Source: Branchipolynoe longqiensis (taxonomy: Eukaryota > Annelida > Polychaeta > Phyllodocida > Polynoidae). Taken from it: a stretch of DNA of 64,000 bases. Each line of letters starts with the position of its first letter. The first letter of the stretch is position 1. The translations under genes were made by a program, and so were the position numbers. The notes under the pieces are model-generated. The model worked only from the letters and a program-made list of their open reading frames with translations, was not told the DNA's origin and searched no databases. The stretch covers positions 85,428,709 through 85,492,708 of the forward strand of contig CM059190.1 in NCBI GenBank assembly GCA_030323885.1. Reading direction: 5' to 3'. Positions 45,496-55,934 of this stretch are shown piece after piece.

Positions 45496-46429
45496 ATGGC
45501 AACCTACCAGATTCCACCACCTGCAATAATGTCTCTACAGGGGGATGTGGCAGAGAACTGGAAGGACTTTGAAACTGCCTGGAATTATTATTGCATCGCC
45601 ACACAGCTGAACACCAAACTGAAAACGGCTGCAGGTAATCCAGATCCAGCTGGGATGCAGCTAGTTGCTGCGACACTTTGTGCAATAATAGGTACAGATG
45701 GTCTGAAGGTCATGAAGAGTCTACCCAACCTGTCTGAGGAGGATAAGAAGGACCCCGAACGCATTCTTCAAGAGCTGCGAGGTCACTTCATCCCTCAACG
45801 ACATGTCCTTTTCGAACGATATAAGTTCAACATTGCAAAACAGAAGGATGAGTCAGCAGATGAATTCCTGATCAGGTTACGTCAACTTGCAGACTTGCAA
45901 CTTGCAACTTGAGTTCGAAACGTTAAAGGATAGCCTCATCCACGATCGCCTTGTAATAGGAACATCCGATGAGGTTTGCAGAGACCGTCTTCTGCGTTTA
46001 AGACCTGTACCTGACCTCAACCGGTGCATAGAGCTCCTGAGAGCAAGTGAGCTCCAAAAGTCCCACAGGCAGGTGATGTCAATGGGAAAGGAAATACGAC
46101 CAGTTGACCATATACACATCAAGAATAAACCATGTCAGAAGGGAAAGACGTCCAAGCCAGCAAGCAAAGTGAAACTATCAGACAATGCCACATGCAGATG
46201 GTGTGGAAAGTCTCCAAGACACAAACAGAGCGAGTGCAAGGCAAAGGAGAGCAAGTGCCACCTATGCGGGAAAATTGGGCACTACGCAAATGTATGTATA
46301 TCTAGCAAACCCAAGTCAGTCCATGAAGTGAAAGGAGACAATGTGGATTACGTGGATATCCCATTTCTAGGCGAAGTCAAGCCTCATTCAAATGATTTTT
46401 GGACAGCCGATCTGCAGGTCAACCGATGA
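45496..46429 (+). pseudogene. Gypsy 1 gag, one frameshift
   Basis: The start MATYQIPPPAIMSLQGDV is likely. The capsid-like domain includes WKDFETAWNYYCIATQ and ERYKFNIAKQKDESADEF then LIRLRQLAD. Near 45890-45912 a repeated heptamer (CTTGCAA) adds bases and shifts the frame to a stop at 45910. The second frame (45887-46429) holds CRWCGKSPRHKQSEC and CHLCGKIGHYANVC, two nucleocapsid zinc knuckles; the second is a perfect CX2CX4HX4C. Confidence 0.9.
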
Positions 46430-46890
46430 CCAACCACCTTCAAGCTAGATAGTGGGCTGGTGTGACCATCATCGGCAATAGAACGCCATGGCTGAAGGAG
46501 ATCTCCCTAATCCCAACATCAAGAGAGTTCAGAGGACCAGGAGGTGTTCCTCTTACACACCGTATTGTTGGTGAGATATCAAAGGCTCACCTGACAATCG
46601 GGGATAGGACGGTAGTGGAAAATGTTTATGTCATGAAAGGACAGGAACATAACCTCTTAAGCAAAAATGCATGCGAAAACCTCAAGCTCCTAAAGCCAGC
46701 GGCATTCGTCTACGGTGTTCAGATGATACCAGACTTCCGTGCTGACTTCCCACAACTCTCCAGAAGACTTGGATGCTTGAAATTCACTTCTACCGGATGC
46801 TTGAAATTCACTTCTACCGGATGCTCTCCCTATGTGCCTCTATACAGCAAGGAGAGTACGACTCCCTCCTCTAGAACAGGTGGAAAATGA
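46430..46890 (+). pseudogene. Gypsy 1 protease and linker, frameshifted
   Basis: FKLDSG at 46439-46456 is the aspartic protease active site. A missing base just after it shifts the frame, and VTIIGNRTPWLKEISL-type sequence follows. Later, GQEHNLLSKNACENLKLL is the usual end of the domain. A perfect 24-bp tandem duplication (46771-46818) repeats eight residues (GCLKFTST). Confidence 0.85.
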
Positions 46891-47760
46891 AACTGAAGTT
46901 CATGCAGAAGCAAGGGGTCATCTCTGCAGCCAAAGAGCCAACAGCTTGGTGCTCTGGAATGGTGTGCGTCCCAAAGTCAAATGGGAAAGTTAGAATTTGT
47001 ATGGATTTGACTCCACTTAACAAAGTAGTACAACGGGAAGTTCACCCTATGGCCACAGTCGATGCAAATCTTGCCAAGCTGAAAGGCAGCTGGATCTTCC
47101 CGAAACTCAATGCTAATTCGGGATTCTGGCAGATACCTTTGGATCAAGAGTCCAGGCTACTGACCACTTTTGTGACACCCTTCGGCCAATTCTACTTCAG
47201 CAGACTGCCATTTGGAATAAGCTCAGTGCCAGACATATTCCAACGCGCAATGTCTCAACTACGACAGGGACTTGCTGGCATAGTCTACCACATGGATGAC
47301 ATCCTAGTCCACGGCTCTAATCAAGAAGAGCATGACGGGTGTGTCAGAGCAGTTCTACAATGCTTACAGGATGCAGGACTGATGCTTAATGAGAAAAAAT
47401 GTGAGATCTCCAAGACCCGGATGACCTTCTTGGGTCATATAGTCACTCCAAACGGCATCGAAGCAGACCCAGCCAAAACAAAGGCGATCCGAGAGTTCCC
47501 TGCACCAACCAATGTGACAGAGCTACAACGGTTCAATGGGATGGTCAATCAACTGTCAAAGTTCATCCCTGATCTGGCATTTATCAATGAGCCACTACGT
47601 CAACTCCTGCGAAAGGAATAACAGTGGACATAGGATTCAGCACAGAAAGAGGCATTTTAGACCATTAAGACCAGACTGGCATCAATAGATACACTGGCAC
47701 ACTATGACCCGAAGCGGGAGACTATCATTGCTGCTGATGCCTGCTAAAATGGGTTAGGAG
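46887..47760 (+). pseudogene. Gypsy 1 reverse transcriptase with stop cluster
   Basis: MQKQGVISAAKEPTAWCSGM, then KVRICMDLTPLNKVV, GFWQIPLDQESR, FYFSRLPFGISSVPDIFQRA, YHMDDILVHGSNQEEHD (motif C intact) and LGHIVTPNGIEADPAKT. Four in-frame stops follow within about 130 bp (47619, 47631, 47649 and 47745) at positions matching CAA/CAG/TGG-type codons in relatives. RNase H then restarts (AADAC, stop, NGLGAILFQ). Confidence 0.9.
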
Positions 47761-48632
47761 CCATACTCTTTCAAGTGGATGCATCTGGTAACCGACGACC
47801 AGTCTGCTATGCCTCCAGGTCATTAGCAGATCATAAAGTACGATATGGCGTGATTGAGAAAGAGGCACTTGCAGCAACATGGGCATGTGAAAAGTTCTCT
47901 GACTACATCCTTGGTATGAGATTTGTCTTAGAGACTGACCACAAACCCATCCTACTACTTATCTCCACAACTGATTTATCCAAAATGCCACCTCGAGTTC
48001 TGAGATTCCGACTGCGGATGATATGGTTCAGCCCTGAAGTAGTTCATGTCCAGAGGAAAGACCAAACCACAGCAGATGCCCTATCACGGGATCCTGTCAG
48101 CAAACCAACACCTGCTGACCTCACCTTCATCCAGGAAGTTGAGGAATTTGTTTCACTGACAGTAAAGTATCTGCCAGCCACAGAGGTCTGGCTGAATCAA
48201 ATAAAAGACACTCAAAACAAGGACACAATCTGTGCAGAGGTCAAGTCATACTGCAAGGCTGGATGGCCTGGATATGTGCCTCAACAACATTTGCTCCGTC
48301 GCTACTGGGAAAAGAGACACCATCTCACCACCCAAAAAAGACCTATTATGTATGATGACCGCATCGTGATACCTCTATCTCTTCAAATCGAGGTACTGGA
48401 TCAGATCGATCAGGGTCATCTGGGCATCAGCAAGTGCAGGGCCTGGGCTATTGGGAGTGTCTGGTGGCCACTACTCAGCAAACAGATTGAGACCATGTGC
48501 AACAGATGTCCTGCCTGTGCAATATATCATTCTGAGAGAACGGAGCCTCTCCTCTCATCTTCCTTCCCAGACCATGCATGGGAACGAGTAGGAACCGATC
48601 TCTTCGAAATAGAGAAGAAACCTACATCATAG
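47761..48632 (+). pseudogene. Gypsy 1 RNase H and integrase N-terminus
   Basis: CYASRSLADHKVRYGVIEKE, FVLETDHKPILLL (RNase H with catalytic-type ETDH), VVHVQRKDQTTADALSR, then the integrase zinc-binding region GHLGISKCRAWAIGSVWWP ... CNRCPACAIY and VGTDLFE (first catalytic D). A frameshift at about 48620 ends this frame. Confidence 0.9.
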
Positions 48633-49435
48633 TAATGGATTACTACTCAAGATGGATGGAAGTTCGACACCTGGCCCAAACCACATCAGGCCATGCCATC
48701 GAAGCTTTAAAGTCCATCTTCAGCACACATGGCATTCCTGATTATGTTGTGTCAGACAATGGACCACAGTACTCTTCAGACAGCTTTAAGAGTTTTGCAA
48801 GAGACTATCACTTTGTCCATGTAACATCATCACCACTGTATCCACAGTCAAATGGGGAAGCAGAACGTGGGGTACAAACAGCTAAGAACAGAATGAAGAA
48901 GAATGTTGATCCACATCTTGGATTTCTGGCTTACCGCACAGTGCCAATTCACAATGGTTACTCCCCAAGCCAGCTCCTGATGAACAGAAATCTGAGAATG
49001 ACACTCCCTAATAATTGAGAGGTGCTCAGGAAGACCTTGGTTCTGGATCCAGTAAACCTAGGGATCAAGGAACATGAATACCAGGAGACAGCAAAGAAGG
49101 ACTATAACCGACGCCATCGTACAGTCCCTCTTCCTTCCCTGGCCAATGGTGACACTGTCTGGATCAGGGACTAAAACAAGTATGGTGCTGTCCAGGAGAA
49201 GCTGTCCAGCCCAAGATCATACCTAGTCTTGATAGAAACAGGTTCCTCCATCCGAAGAAACCGAGAGGCACTTGTACACACAGGGAGAAATGGAACAGAA
49301 CCAACAGAGAACTGTTCAACCCCTGTGATGCCATCGCCAGTGAAGCCGTCACCGCTCAAAACATCACCTGGTGATGAGCAAATATCCACCAGATCAGGTT
49401 GTATGGTCAAACCACCTGAACGGTTACATCTATGA
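48600..49435 (+). pseudogene. Gypsy 1 integrase core and C-terminus
   Basis: VMDYYSRWMEVRHLAQT, VVSDNGPQYSSDSFKSFA (second D), YPQSNGEAERGVQTAKNRMK (E) and FLAYRTVPIHNGYSPSQLLM. A TGA/TAA region at 49016 and a stop at 49173 break the C-terminal part, which still reads PSLANGDTVWIRD and a GPY/F-like SYLVLIETGSSIRRN. Confidence 0.88.
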
Positions 49436-49585
49436 GTTCTCCTGCTTGGGCATAATTCTCCCAGAGTTCAGAGGTCAGTCTGCCTATGACAAACTCCTAG
49501 GGACACTAAGAGTACTCAGTCTGATTAAGAACTATGAGAGTTTATGACAGTTAAGTAAAATGTATTGATATCCTAAAAAGGGAGA

Positions 49586-49664
49586 TGTAGTATTATCAGA
49601 CTACAGTGTGGTGCTGCCATCTGGTGTTGACTGTGAGAACCAATAAAGGTTCTCACAGTCAACA
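49586..49664 (+). repeat. Gypsy 1 3' LTR with terminal hairpin
   Basis: TGTAGTATTATCAGACTACA at the start. 49625-49640 and 49649-49664 are perfect 16-bp inverted repeats around CAATAAAG, which contains a polyadenylation-like AATAAA. Confidence 0.8.
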
Positions 49665-50453
49665 AATTTTGCCTTTCACTGGACAGACTCCACGCCAGTG
49701 TTCGTAACCACAGTTTTGACATTGAATCTTGAATTCGCCTGCACTGGTGTTGTTTCCAGCCTTCCAAGATAGTGATTTCCAAGATGGTGGCCCAGCCAGA
49801 TGAACTACTGGTGCACCAGTATGCGCATTTGCATATCTGTTCAGAAAATCGATTTCTTTCACCTCCACGTCCGATTTCTTTTCCTCCAAATGGTCAGCAC
49901 TGAGCTCACTGAGCTCACACATGTTAATGCACTTTTCAAGTGTGAGATCGGCTGTTTGAAGCATTTTGTTTCTCAAAGTAATGTTCTTGACTCAAGCCAC
50001 TAAACGATCGCGCAACAGCGATTCTTCAACCGGCCCATATTCACAATCTTTCACTCTGTCCCTGAGGGCCGTGATATATGTAGACATGTTTTCGCTGGCT
50101 TGATTATGCGAGTTGAAACGGTAATGTATTATAATTAAATTCGATTTACCAGTACAGTATGCTTGAAATGCTCCATTAGTGGCCCGATCTTGTCCCGCTC
50201 GGCAAGTGTTGGCGAAAACTTTCTGGGCTTCTTCACCCGCGACGTGAAGGAAGATGCACCCTTGCACTTGTTCTGTTTTTGTAACGACTCCTGAAGCAGT
50301 GGCATACATGTTATATGCTCTGATCCATGTTTTCCAGTTTGAATGTGCGTTGTTGCAGAGGACGAGCTGACCTTGCGGCCTGAGGCCTGGCAGCGTGTTA
50401 GTAGGTGGCATTGTCCTTATCTGACACCATTTGAAAGTACGACATCTGAACAC
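49665..50453 (-). pseudogene. Gypsy 2 gag, minus strand, cut by gypsy 1
   Basis: Start probably at 50412 (MPPTNTLPGLRPQGQL). It continues NWKTWIRAYNMYATASGV and VEESLLRDRLVA to 49992. After a small break, 49976-49665 reads KMLQTADLTLEKCINMCELS ... CQNCGYEHWRGVCPVKGKIC, a zinc-knuckle region (CX2CX3HX4C here). The chain stops where gypsy 1 was inserted. Upstream (complement), GGTGAATAAAGCATTC and TGGTGTCAGATAAGG may be the LTR polyadenylation signal and primer site. Confidence 0.85.
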
Positions 50454-51242
50454 TTTGACTTCTGGATACTGAATGCTTTATTCACCGTCCAGTGCCCTGA
50501 ACCGGCGGCACCCTTTACCTCTGATGTCATCTCATTTACATAGTCCTTTGTTCTCCACTCGTGCCTGGATGTCTTTTATGCGTATATTACATTTACTGCT
50601 CTCTTTCCATATCTCTTCCTCTCCTCTCTTCCTCTCCTCTCTAACTCTCTCTCTTCGCTTTCTTTCCCACTATATGTTATGGACTGAAGTTCTGCCTTTC
50701 AAGAAACATATACCGCCCCCCACCCAACACACACTGCTCGTCTTTCAGTACCCTCAACTTTAGAACCATCATACTATTGTCACATACACCAGTAGATTTC
50801 AGCAAATCTATTCAGAGATACCGGAAGATGGGCATTTCAACATTGCCATTGCTATTCGTTATGCTCAAAAGAGGCGATGCTTTATGGTTTGCTTTGGCTG
50901 AAAGTTAGTTGTATTAGAAAACAACTTTTGAGTATTACATAATATTTTTACAAACAAGTGTGACTATTGACCATGACATGGGCAGTAGGCCCTATATCTG
51001 ATACAAAAGTATCATTTACCCCCAAATGATGAAATATGAACATAGAGCTATTATTACGGTGCAACATTCTGTCTAAATAATGCAATAAGACCTGGTGGTC
51101 TGGTCCCCGTGCCTTTTATTATAGAGCTGATATGTACCAATATTGCAACAACCCAAAATTTATTAAATTCCATTTTGCTAAAGACACAAACTGTCCTATA
51201 TGGTGGCGCACTGGGTTTTACTTCTGTTTCATTATCCAATGA
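50454..51242. other. No gene recognised
   Basis: Probable remains of the gypsy 2 5' LTR at the left, and a CT-rich stretch at 50620-50665. No supported exon. Confidence 0.45.
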
Positions 51243-51335
51243 AACATGATTTTATCAAAACAAAAACATCTACATTTGATCCTATATTTTCAACTTAGAT
51301 AGTAGAGCATTGACTACTGATTTGGGACAACATAG
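51243..51335 (+). mobile_element. MITE family A fragment, diverged
   Basis: AACATGATTTTATCAAAACA, CATTTGATCCTATATTTTC and AACTTAGATAGT resemble the family A left half. No intact ends. Confidence 0.5.
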
Positions 51336-52135
51336 AAATAATAATCAGTCTTTTTTTAATGTATGACACCGTCCCCTTGAGCACCTTGCAGGGGTTGAGC
51401 GGTGCATGCCAGAACCCCCCCCCCCCCCGTGGACAAGTGTGGGGGGCCCAGATCTTATTACAGGCTCTAAAATATTTCGATATACGGCAAAGGGGAGAAT
51501 GCAAATGTTCTATTACTGATCGGTGTACGTGACCAGGCGCATGTATGTGTATATATATATGTAAGGGCTGGTGGTGCCTGAGTGGGATGTAAATAGACAT
51601 AGTGGTGCTGCCAGGTCTAGGTGTGAGTGCACTCAGGGCCTAGCCCCTCTGCTGGGATAGGGATCACCACACTCAAAGGTCAAGGTTGGTGGTGCCCATG
51701 GGGACCATACAGCTTGGTGGTGGTGGGCAGACCACTGATAGCCATAGGGACCAGGAATGCTGGATCCCTATTGGTAGGGCCAAGAATGCTTGTTTTCCAT
51801 TTGAGGAAAGTGGTGGGGTGATACTCTACAATAAACCCATGTAACCATATAAATAATAAACCAGAGGGATTGACTCTCTCTTCTTCTTTACATTTTATAC
51901 TCTTCCTTTCTCTTTGTCTGTATTGATTTCACTATAGCCTGCCTACACAACCACAGATTCGAGTTTTAGCCATTTTACAACGCGATAACGATCTTTCTTA
52001 TCACTATGCGTATATGTATACATGTAAATGTATGTATATGTATATGTATGTATATGTATGTATAGATGCATGTATGTATATGTATGTATATATATGTATA
52101 TATATGTATATATATGTATATATATATATATAATA
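51336..52135. other. No gene; microsatellite at right
   Basis: C-run at 51416-51428 and (TATG)n/(TA)n at 52010-52133. No supported exon. Confidence 0.5.
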
Positions 52136-52596
52136 CAGTAAAACCTCTCTATCCCGACCCCAACACAGATCGACCACTCCCCTATATCGATCGCTTTATT
52201 TGGGTCCCGACAATACCATTGTAAGGATATTCTAACTCTCTAAACTGACAACCTCCCTAAATCGACCACTTAAAGTCGGTCCCATGGTCGGTCAATAAAT
52301 CGACCGACCATGGGAGAGACTTCGATAAATCGACCGACCATGGGACTGACTTTAAGAGGTCGATTTAGGGAGGTGGTCGGTTTAAAATCGACCGACCATG
52401 GGACCGACTTTAAGTGGTCGATTTAGGGAGGTGGTCGGTTTAGAGAGTTAGAATATCCTAAAGCTTGGAAGACACAGGACGCGGGTGTCGCGCGGGTGGC
52501 AAGTACAAGCGGACGGCACACGGTTCTCACGCGGAAATAGCGAACACACTGGACGCGGACGGCACGCGGCCAAAAAGCTATAGATATATATATTTA

Positions 52597-53765
52597 CTCG
52601 ACTTGATTCGAGTTGGGTATAGTCGAGTTGAGTTTGGTAGAGTCGAGTCGAGTTTGGTAGAATCGAGTCGACCCGAGTCTGTAGGATGTGCGCATGCCCC
52701 CAAAACTGGCTTGAGTGACCCAAGTTGATTAATCGATTATGCCCGTAGAGTTGGGGAGAGTGGAGTCAGGTAGAGTTGAGTCGAGTTGGGTAGAGTTGAG
52801 TCGAGTTGGGTAGAGTTGAGTCCGGTAAAGTCGAGTAGAGTCGGGTAGAGTCGAGTTGGGTAGAGTCGAGTTGGATAGAGTTGAGTTGGGTAGAGTCGAA
52901 GCGGGTAGAGTCAAGTCGGGTAGAGTCAAGGTGGGTAGAGTAGAGTAGAGTAGAGTCAAGTAGAGTCAAGTCAGGTAGAGTCAAGTCGGATACAGTACAG
53001 TCAGGTAGAGTCGAGTCGGGTAGATTTGAGTTGGGTAGAGTCGAGTCAGGTAGATTCGAGTTGGGTAGAGTCGAGTCGGGTAGAGTCGAGTCAGGTATAG
53101 TCGAGTCGAGTTGGGTAGAGTCGAGTTGGGTAGAGGTGAATTGGGTAGAGTTGAGTGCAGTCAAGTAGAGTTGGGTAGAGTTGAGTCAGGTAGAGTCGAG
53201 TTGGGTAGAGTTGAGTCGAGTTGGGTAGAGTTGAGTCGAGATGGGTAGAGTTGAGTCTGGTAAAGTCGAGTAGAGTTGAGTAGAGTCGAGTTGGGTAGAG
53301 TTGAGTTGGGTAGAGTTGAGTTGGGTAGAGTCGAAGTTGGATAGAGTCGAGTCAGGTAGAGTCGAGGTGGGTAGAGTCGATTTGAGTTTGGCATAGTCGA
53401 GTCAGGTAGAGTCGATTTGAGTCGAGTCGAGTCGGGCATAGTCGAGTCGGGTAGAGTCGATTTGAGTCCAGTAGAGTCGATCAAGTAGAGTCGATCAAGT
53501 AGAGTCGATCAAGTTGGGTAGAGTCGAGTCGGGTAGAATTGATTCTGGTAGAGTCGATTCAGGTAGTCGATTCAGGTACAGTCGAGTCGGGTATAGTAAA
53601 GTCGAATAAAGTAGAGTGAAGTCAGGTAGAGTCGAGTTGGATAGAATCGAGTTGGTTAGAGTCGAGTCGGGTAGAGTTGAGACGGGTAGAGTCGAGTAGA
53701 GTTGGGTATAGTCGAGTAAAGTCGAGTCCAGTCGAGTCGGGTTGGGTAGAGCCGAGCAGTGTCAG
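52597..53765. repeat. Pentamer-based minisatellite (GAGTC/GAGTT/GGGTA)n
   Basis: Over 1.1 kb made of GAGTY, GGGTA and TAGAG five-base steps. Minus-strand frames read Ser-Thr-Gln-Leu-Asp-like repeats and are not genes. A family C fragment (52669-52745) lies inside its left part. Confidence 0.92.
52669..52745 (+). mobile_element. MITE family C terminal fragment C3
   Basis: CGACCCGAGTCTGTAGGATG and GTTGATTAATCGATTATGCC match the right end of C4 (62290-62367). Pentamer repeats with the same GAGTC/CGAGT words lie on both sides. Confidence 0.8.
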
Positions 53766-54123
53766 GCAAAGTCAGACAAAAGCCAGCTGCAAAATCGCTC
53801 CAAAAGCGATGCTATCCGTCCGCGCGACGCCCGCGACCAGAACCGCCCGCGCCAGTGTGTTCGGCTTCTCTTTGTTACATACGTTTCGATTTTTTTCCGC
53901 GTGACGCCCGCGCGAGAACCGCGTCACTTCCGCGTCCTGTGTGTTTGCAGCTTTACAATGGTATTGTCGGGACCCAAATACAGCGATCGATACAGGAGAG
54001 GGGGTCGGTATAGAGAGGTTTTACTGATGGTATATATATATATATAGTGGTATAGTGCTGCAGGAACGTTCCCTTACATTATTGCGTGTATATATATATA
54101 TAGAGAGTATAATCTATTATGCG

Positions 54124-54143
54124 TATATAAAAGGGGCGGAGCT
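54124..54143 (+). promoter_or_regulatory. Candidate core promoter (TATA box and GC box)
   Basis: TATATAAAAG at 54124-54133 is followed at once by GGGCGGAGC. Transcription would start near 54155. It lies about 100 bp downstream of the outer TIR element end and upstream of a consistent exon chain. Confidence 0.5.
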
Positions 54144-54154
54144 CTTGTCATGAT

Positions 54155-54313
54155 TATCGATATTATTATTACGATTATCCTCTCCTGATTATTGTCCAAT
54201 CGCTGACTTGCCCGTATTTGCCCCGGTCCTTGCCTACGCCAGCGCACCGGGCGTTTCTGGCATTGCGCTTCCCGGGCAGTCAGTCTGTCTCCTGCTTTCA
54301 ACAATTGTTACCG
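54155..54313 (+). other. Predicted non-coding first exon of the PPxY membrane-protein gene
   Basis: GC-richer block ending TTACCG followed by GTAAGC (donor at 54314). The next intron is 54314-54465, 152 bp, ending CCTTTTTTTTATTACAG. The exon start is inferred from the TATA box only. Confidence 0.45.
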
Positions 54314-54465
54314 GTAAGCCTGTCTTATGCTTAGCCCTGACGCAAATAAAGTGTCCTACCCAGCACCTCCTTGTCTCTCTCCTTTCCGTAGCCCAACTTT
54401 ATATATATACATATATATATATATATATCTATATATCTGTTAATTCATCCTTTTTTTTATTACAG

Positions 54466-54555
54466 GAGGCAATGCTAAGTAACGTGAGATCTATCCGAAG
54501 GGACGCTGCACTAAGTGATGTAATTGAATGATGACGTCAGAGATGCATTCCAGTG
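54466..54555 (+). other. Predicted 5' UTR in exon 2
   Basis: After the strong acceptor at 54465. It contains TGACGTCA at 54532-54539 and two out-of-frame upstream ATG triplets. A TGA at 54532 is in frame with and upstream of the chosen start at 54556. Confidence 0.45.
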
Positions 54556-54666
54556 ATGGCGCGTGACCGTGGCGGGATGGAGATGGAGTACGTGTACGTC
54601 ATCGGGGGAATCTTCCTTGTGTCGCTATTCGTCTTTTTCCGCTATCTCATGCTTCACTGCAGTCAG
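54556..54666 (+). CDS. Small single-pass membrane protein with PPxY motifs, coding exon 1
   Basis: Encodes residues 1-37 of a predicted 182-aa protein: MARDRGGMEMEYVYVIGGIF, then LVSLFVFFRYLMLHCSQ. Residues about 11-34 form one hydrophobic membrane segment. The short N-terminus would be outside or lumenal if the basic-rich remainder is cytosolic. ATG at 54556 is the first in frame after a stop at 54532; the ATGs at 54577 and 54583 are alternatives. The exon ends CAG followed by GTAAGT, a consensus donor, in phase 0, matching the exon at 58269. I do not recognise the family. WBP1-, PRRG- and commissureless-like proteins share the plan of one membrane pass plus PY motifs, but I cannot show homology. 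Confidence 0.65.
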
Positions 54667-54860
54667 GTAAGTCTTCTGTTTTGTGTGTGCGGTTTTTGTG
54701 TGTCTCTGTTGTAGGATTATCTGCGTAGGCCTACAATCTGCCATGGCGAGTTCAAGTGTTTTGCTTTAAAAAATGTGATGTATTAATCGGAGTAGGGCTA
54801 TATGTAACTTTAACAAAGACGCCAGCTACTGTAGTAATTCTAAACTTAATAAAAAGAAGG

Positions 54861-55062
54861 ACTCTTCTCCAAAACGTGATAAGCGCCGATAAAAAAAAAA
54901 GGAGCTCGCAATGCCAATGCCGGGGTCATAGCTCGTGCTTTGTAAAAGAGCTCTTTTTTTCCATTTTTTTATGACAAGTTTTTTTTATTCTGCCCATAAC
55001 GTCTAAGCTCCTGTGAGGGTGCTTGTTTTCAACGCTGGGCAGAATCTCTTGATATGTGTATG

Positions 55063-55119
<57 letters not shown>

Positions 55120-55242
55120 ATGAAGAGCTTTTTATATATATGAAGAGCTCTTTTCCAAAGCACGAGTTATGAGCTTAGCATTGTCATTGGAAGCTCTTTC
55201 TTTTTTTATCGGCGCTTATTGCGTTTCGGAAAAGAGCTCTAC
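54861..55242. mobile_element. Fold-back element J in the intron
   Basis: The left arm 54861-54957 (CTTCTCCAAAACGTGATAAG, CGCCGATAAAAA, CTCGTGCTTTGTAAAAGAGC) is the inverse of 55143-55242, with about 80% identity by eye. AT/TG microsatellite lies between. The arms end in AAGAGCTCTT. Confidence 0.8.
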
Positions 55243-55249
55243 CTATCTA

Positions 55250-55930
55250 GATGTAGATTACTGGAACTATTCTAGACTTAATAAGATCTGAAAAATCGAA
55301 TATATCAACAATATCTTGGTAAAAAGAAACACCCACTCATAATTAATTATAACTAAATCCTGCCCAGTCTATGTCCTTATTTTGAACCAGTATAAGTACA
55401 GAACACTAATAAATCTAGTCAAAACTTGCTCTTTTTACGCTAATTCTAAATGTAGACGTTTTGATCAAAATACAGAAAATGTTCAATATGTCAACAAAGA
55501 CTTAATTCAAAGATATGTAAAATAACTGATAAACTGCTAATATTTTCTAGCCATCAATAATTTAACAAAATAAAGCTTAACGAATAGAATGAGATAACTA
55601 GTTCACTTTACATCTAAACTTAAACTCTTCCAATTTAAAAAAAAAAAACTACAAAAAAATGCAACATACATGGACAAGATCTTGCTTCAGAGCTATAATT
55701 ACAAATTGACTCATGAATCCAACCCTTCTCTATGTTTGCTATCATCGACATAAATAACCAACATGCGAATAAAATAAGGCAAAATGAGTCACTCTAGATC
55801 TAAAGTGAACTAACATTTTTGATGCTGCAAGTGCATTCGGCTAGGATGAGTTTAGAAAAAAAAACCTAGGAGGTCAGGTGTGTGTGTGTGCCGGTCCCAT
55901 GTAATGCTGCGTGTCGTGTGTTTCGCCATT
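55250..55930. other. Intron sequence, no feature
   Basis: AT-rich. No shared repeat or exon recognised. Confidence 0.45.
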
Positions 55931-55934
55931 TTCA

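Larger units (their letters stand above)
44887..49664 (+). mobile_element. Ty3/gypsy element 1, complete but decayed, inserted in gypsy 2
   Basis: Very short LTR-like ends: 44887-44962 and 49586-49664, both starting TGTAGTATTA(G/T)CAGACTACA. A possible primer site TGGTGACAGCGGTTTTAACC is at 44989 and a polypurine tract AAAAAGGGAGA lies just before 49586. Gag, protease, RT, RNase H and integrase follow in order. It interrupts the minus-strand gypsy 2. Flanking 5-bp sequences (AAGAT / AATTT) are not a clean duplication. The coding chain has at least four frameshifts and a cluster of stops. Confidence 0.9.
52461..53953. mobile_element. Inner TIR element inside the outer element
   Basis: AAGCTTGGAAGACACAGGAC at the left; the complement of the right end is AAGCTGCAAACACACAGGAC. 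Both continue into CGCGG-rich arms. It splits the outer element at a site known uninterrupted from its other arm (complement of 52225-52239), with TA-type flanks. It contains the pentamer minisatellite. Confidence 0.75.
52136..54026. mobile_element. Outer TIR element (pogo/Tigger-like ends) with nested insertions
   Basis: CAGTAAAACCTCTCTATCCC at 52136 and GGTATAGAGAGGTTTTACTG ending at 54026 form TIRs; CAGT...ACTG termini are usual for Tc1/mariner-pogo MITEs. TA precedes the left end, but AT follows the right. The left arm includes internal inverted copies of ATCGACCGACCATGGGA (52285-52400). A second TIR element is inserted at 52461-53953. Confidence 0.75.

Noticed and set aside
45449..46122. 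Minus-strand frames within gypsy 1 gag
   Set aside because: Antisense shadows of the gag frames, which carry the recognisable motifs.
52729..53484. Long minus-strand frames rich in Ser-Thr-Gln-Leu-Asp-Pro
   Set aside because: Frames of a pentamer-based minisatellite; open because the units rarely form stops.
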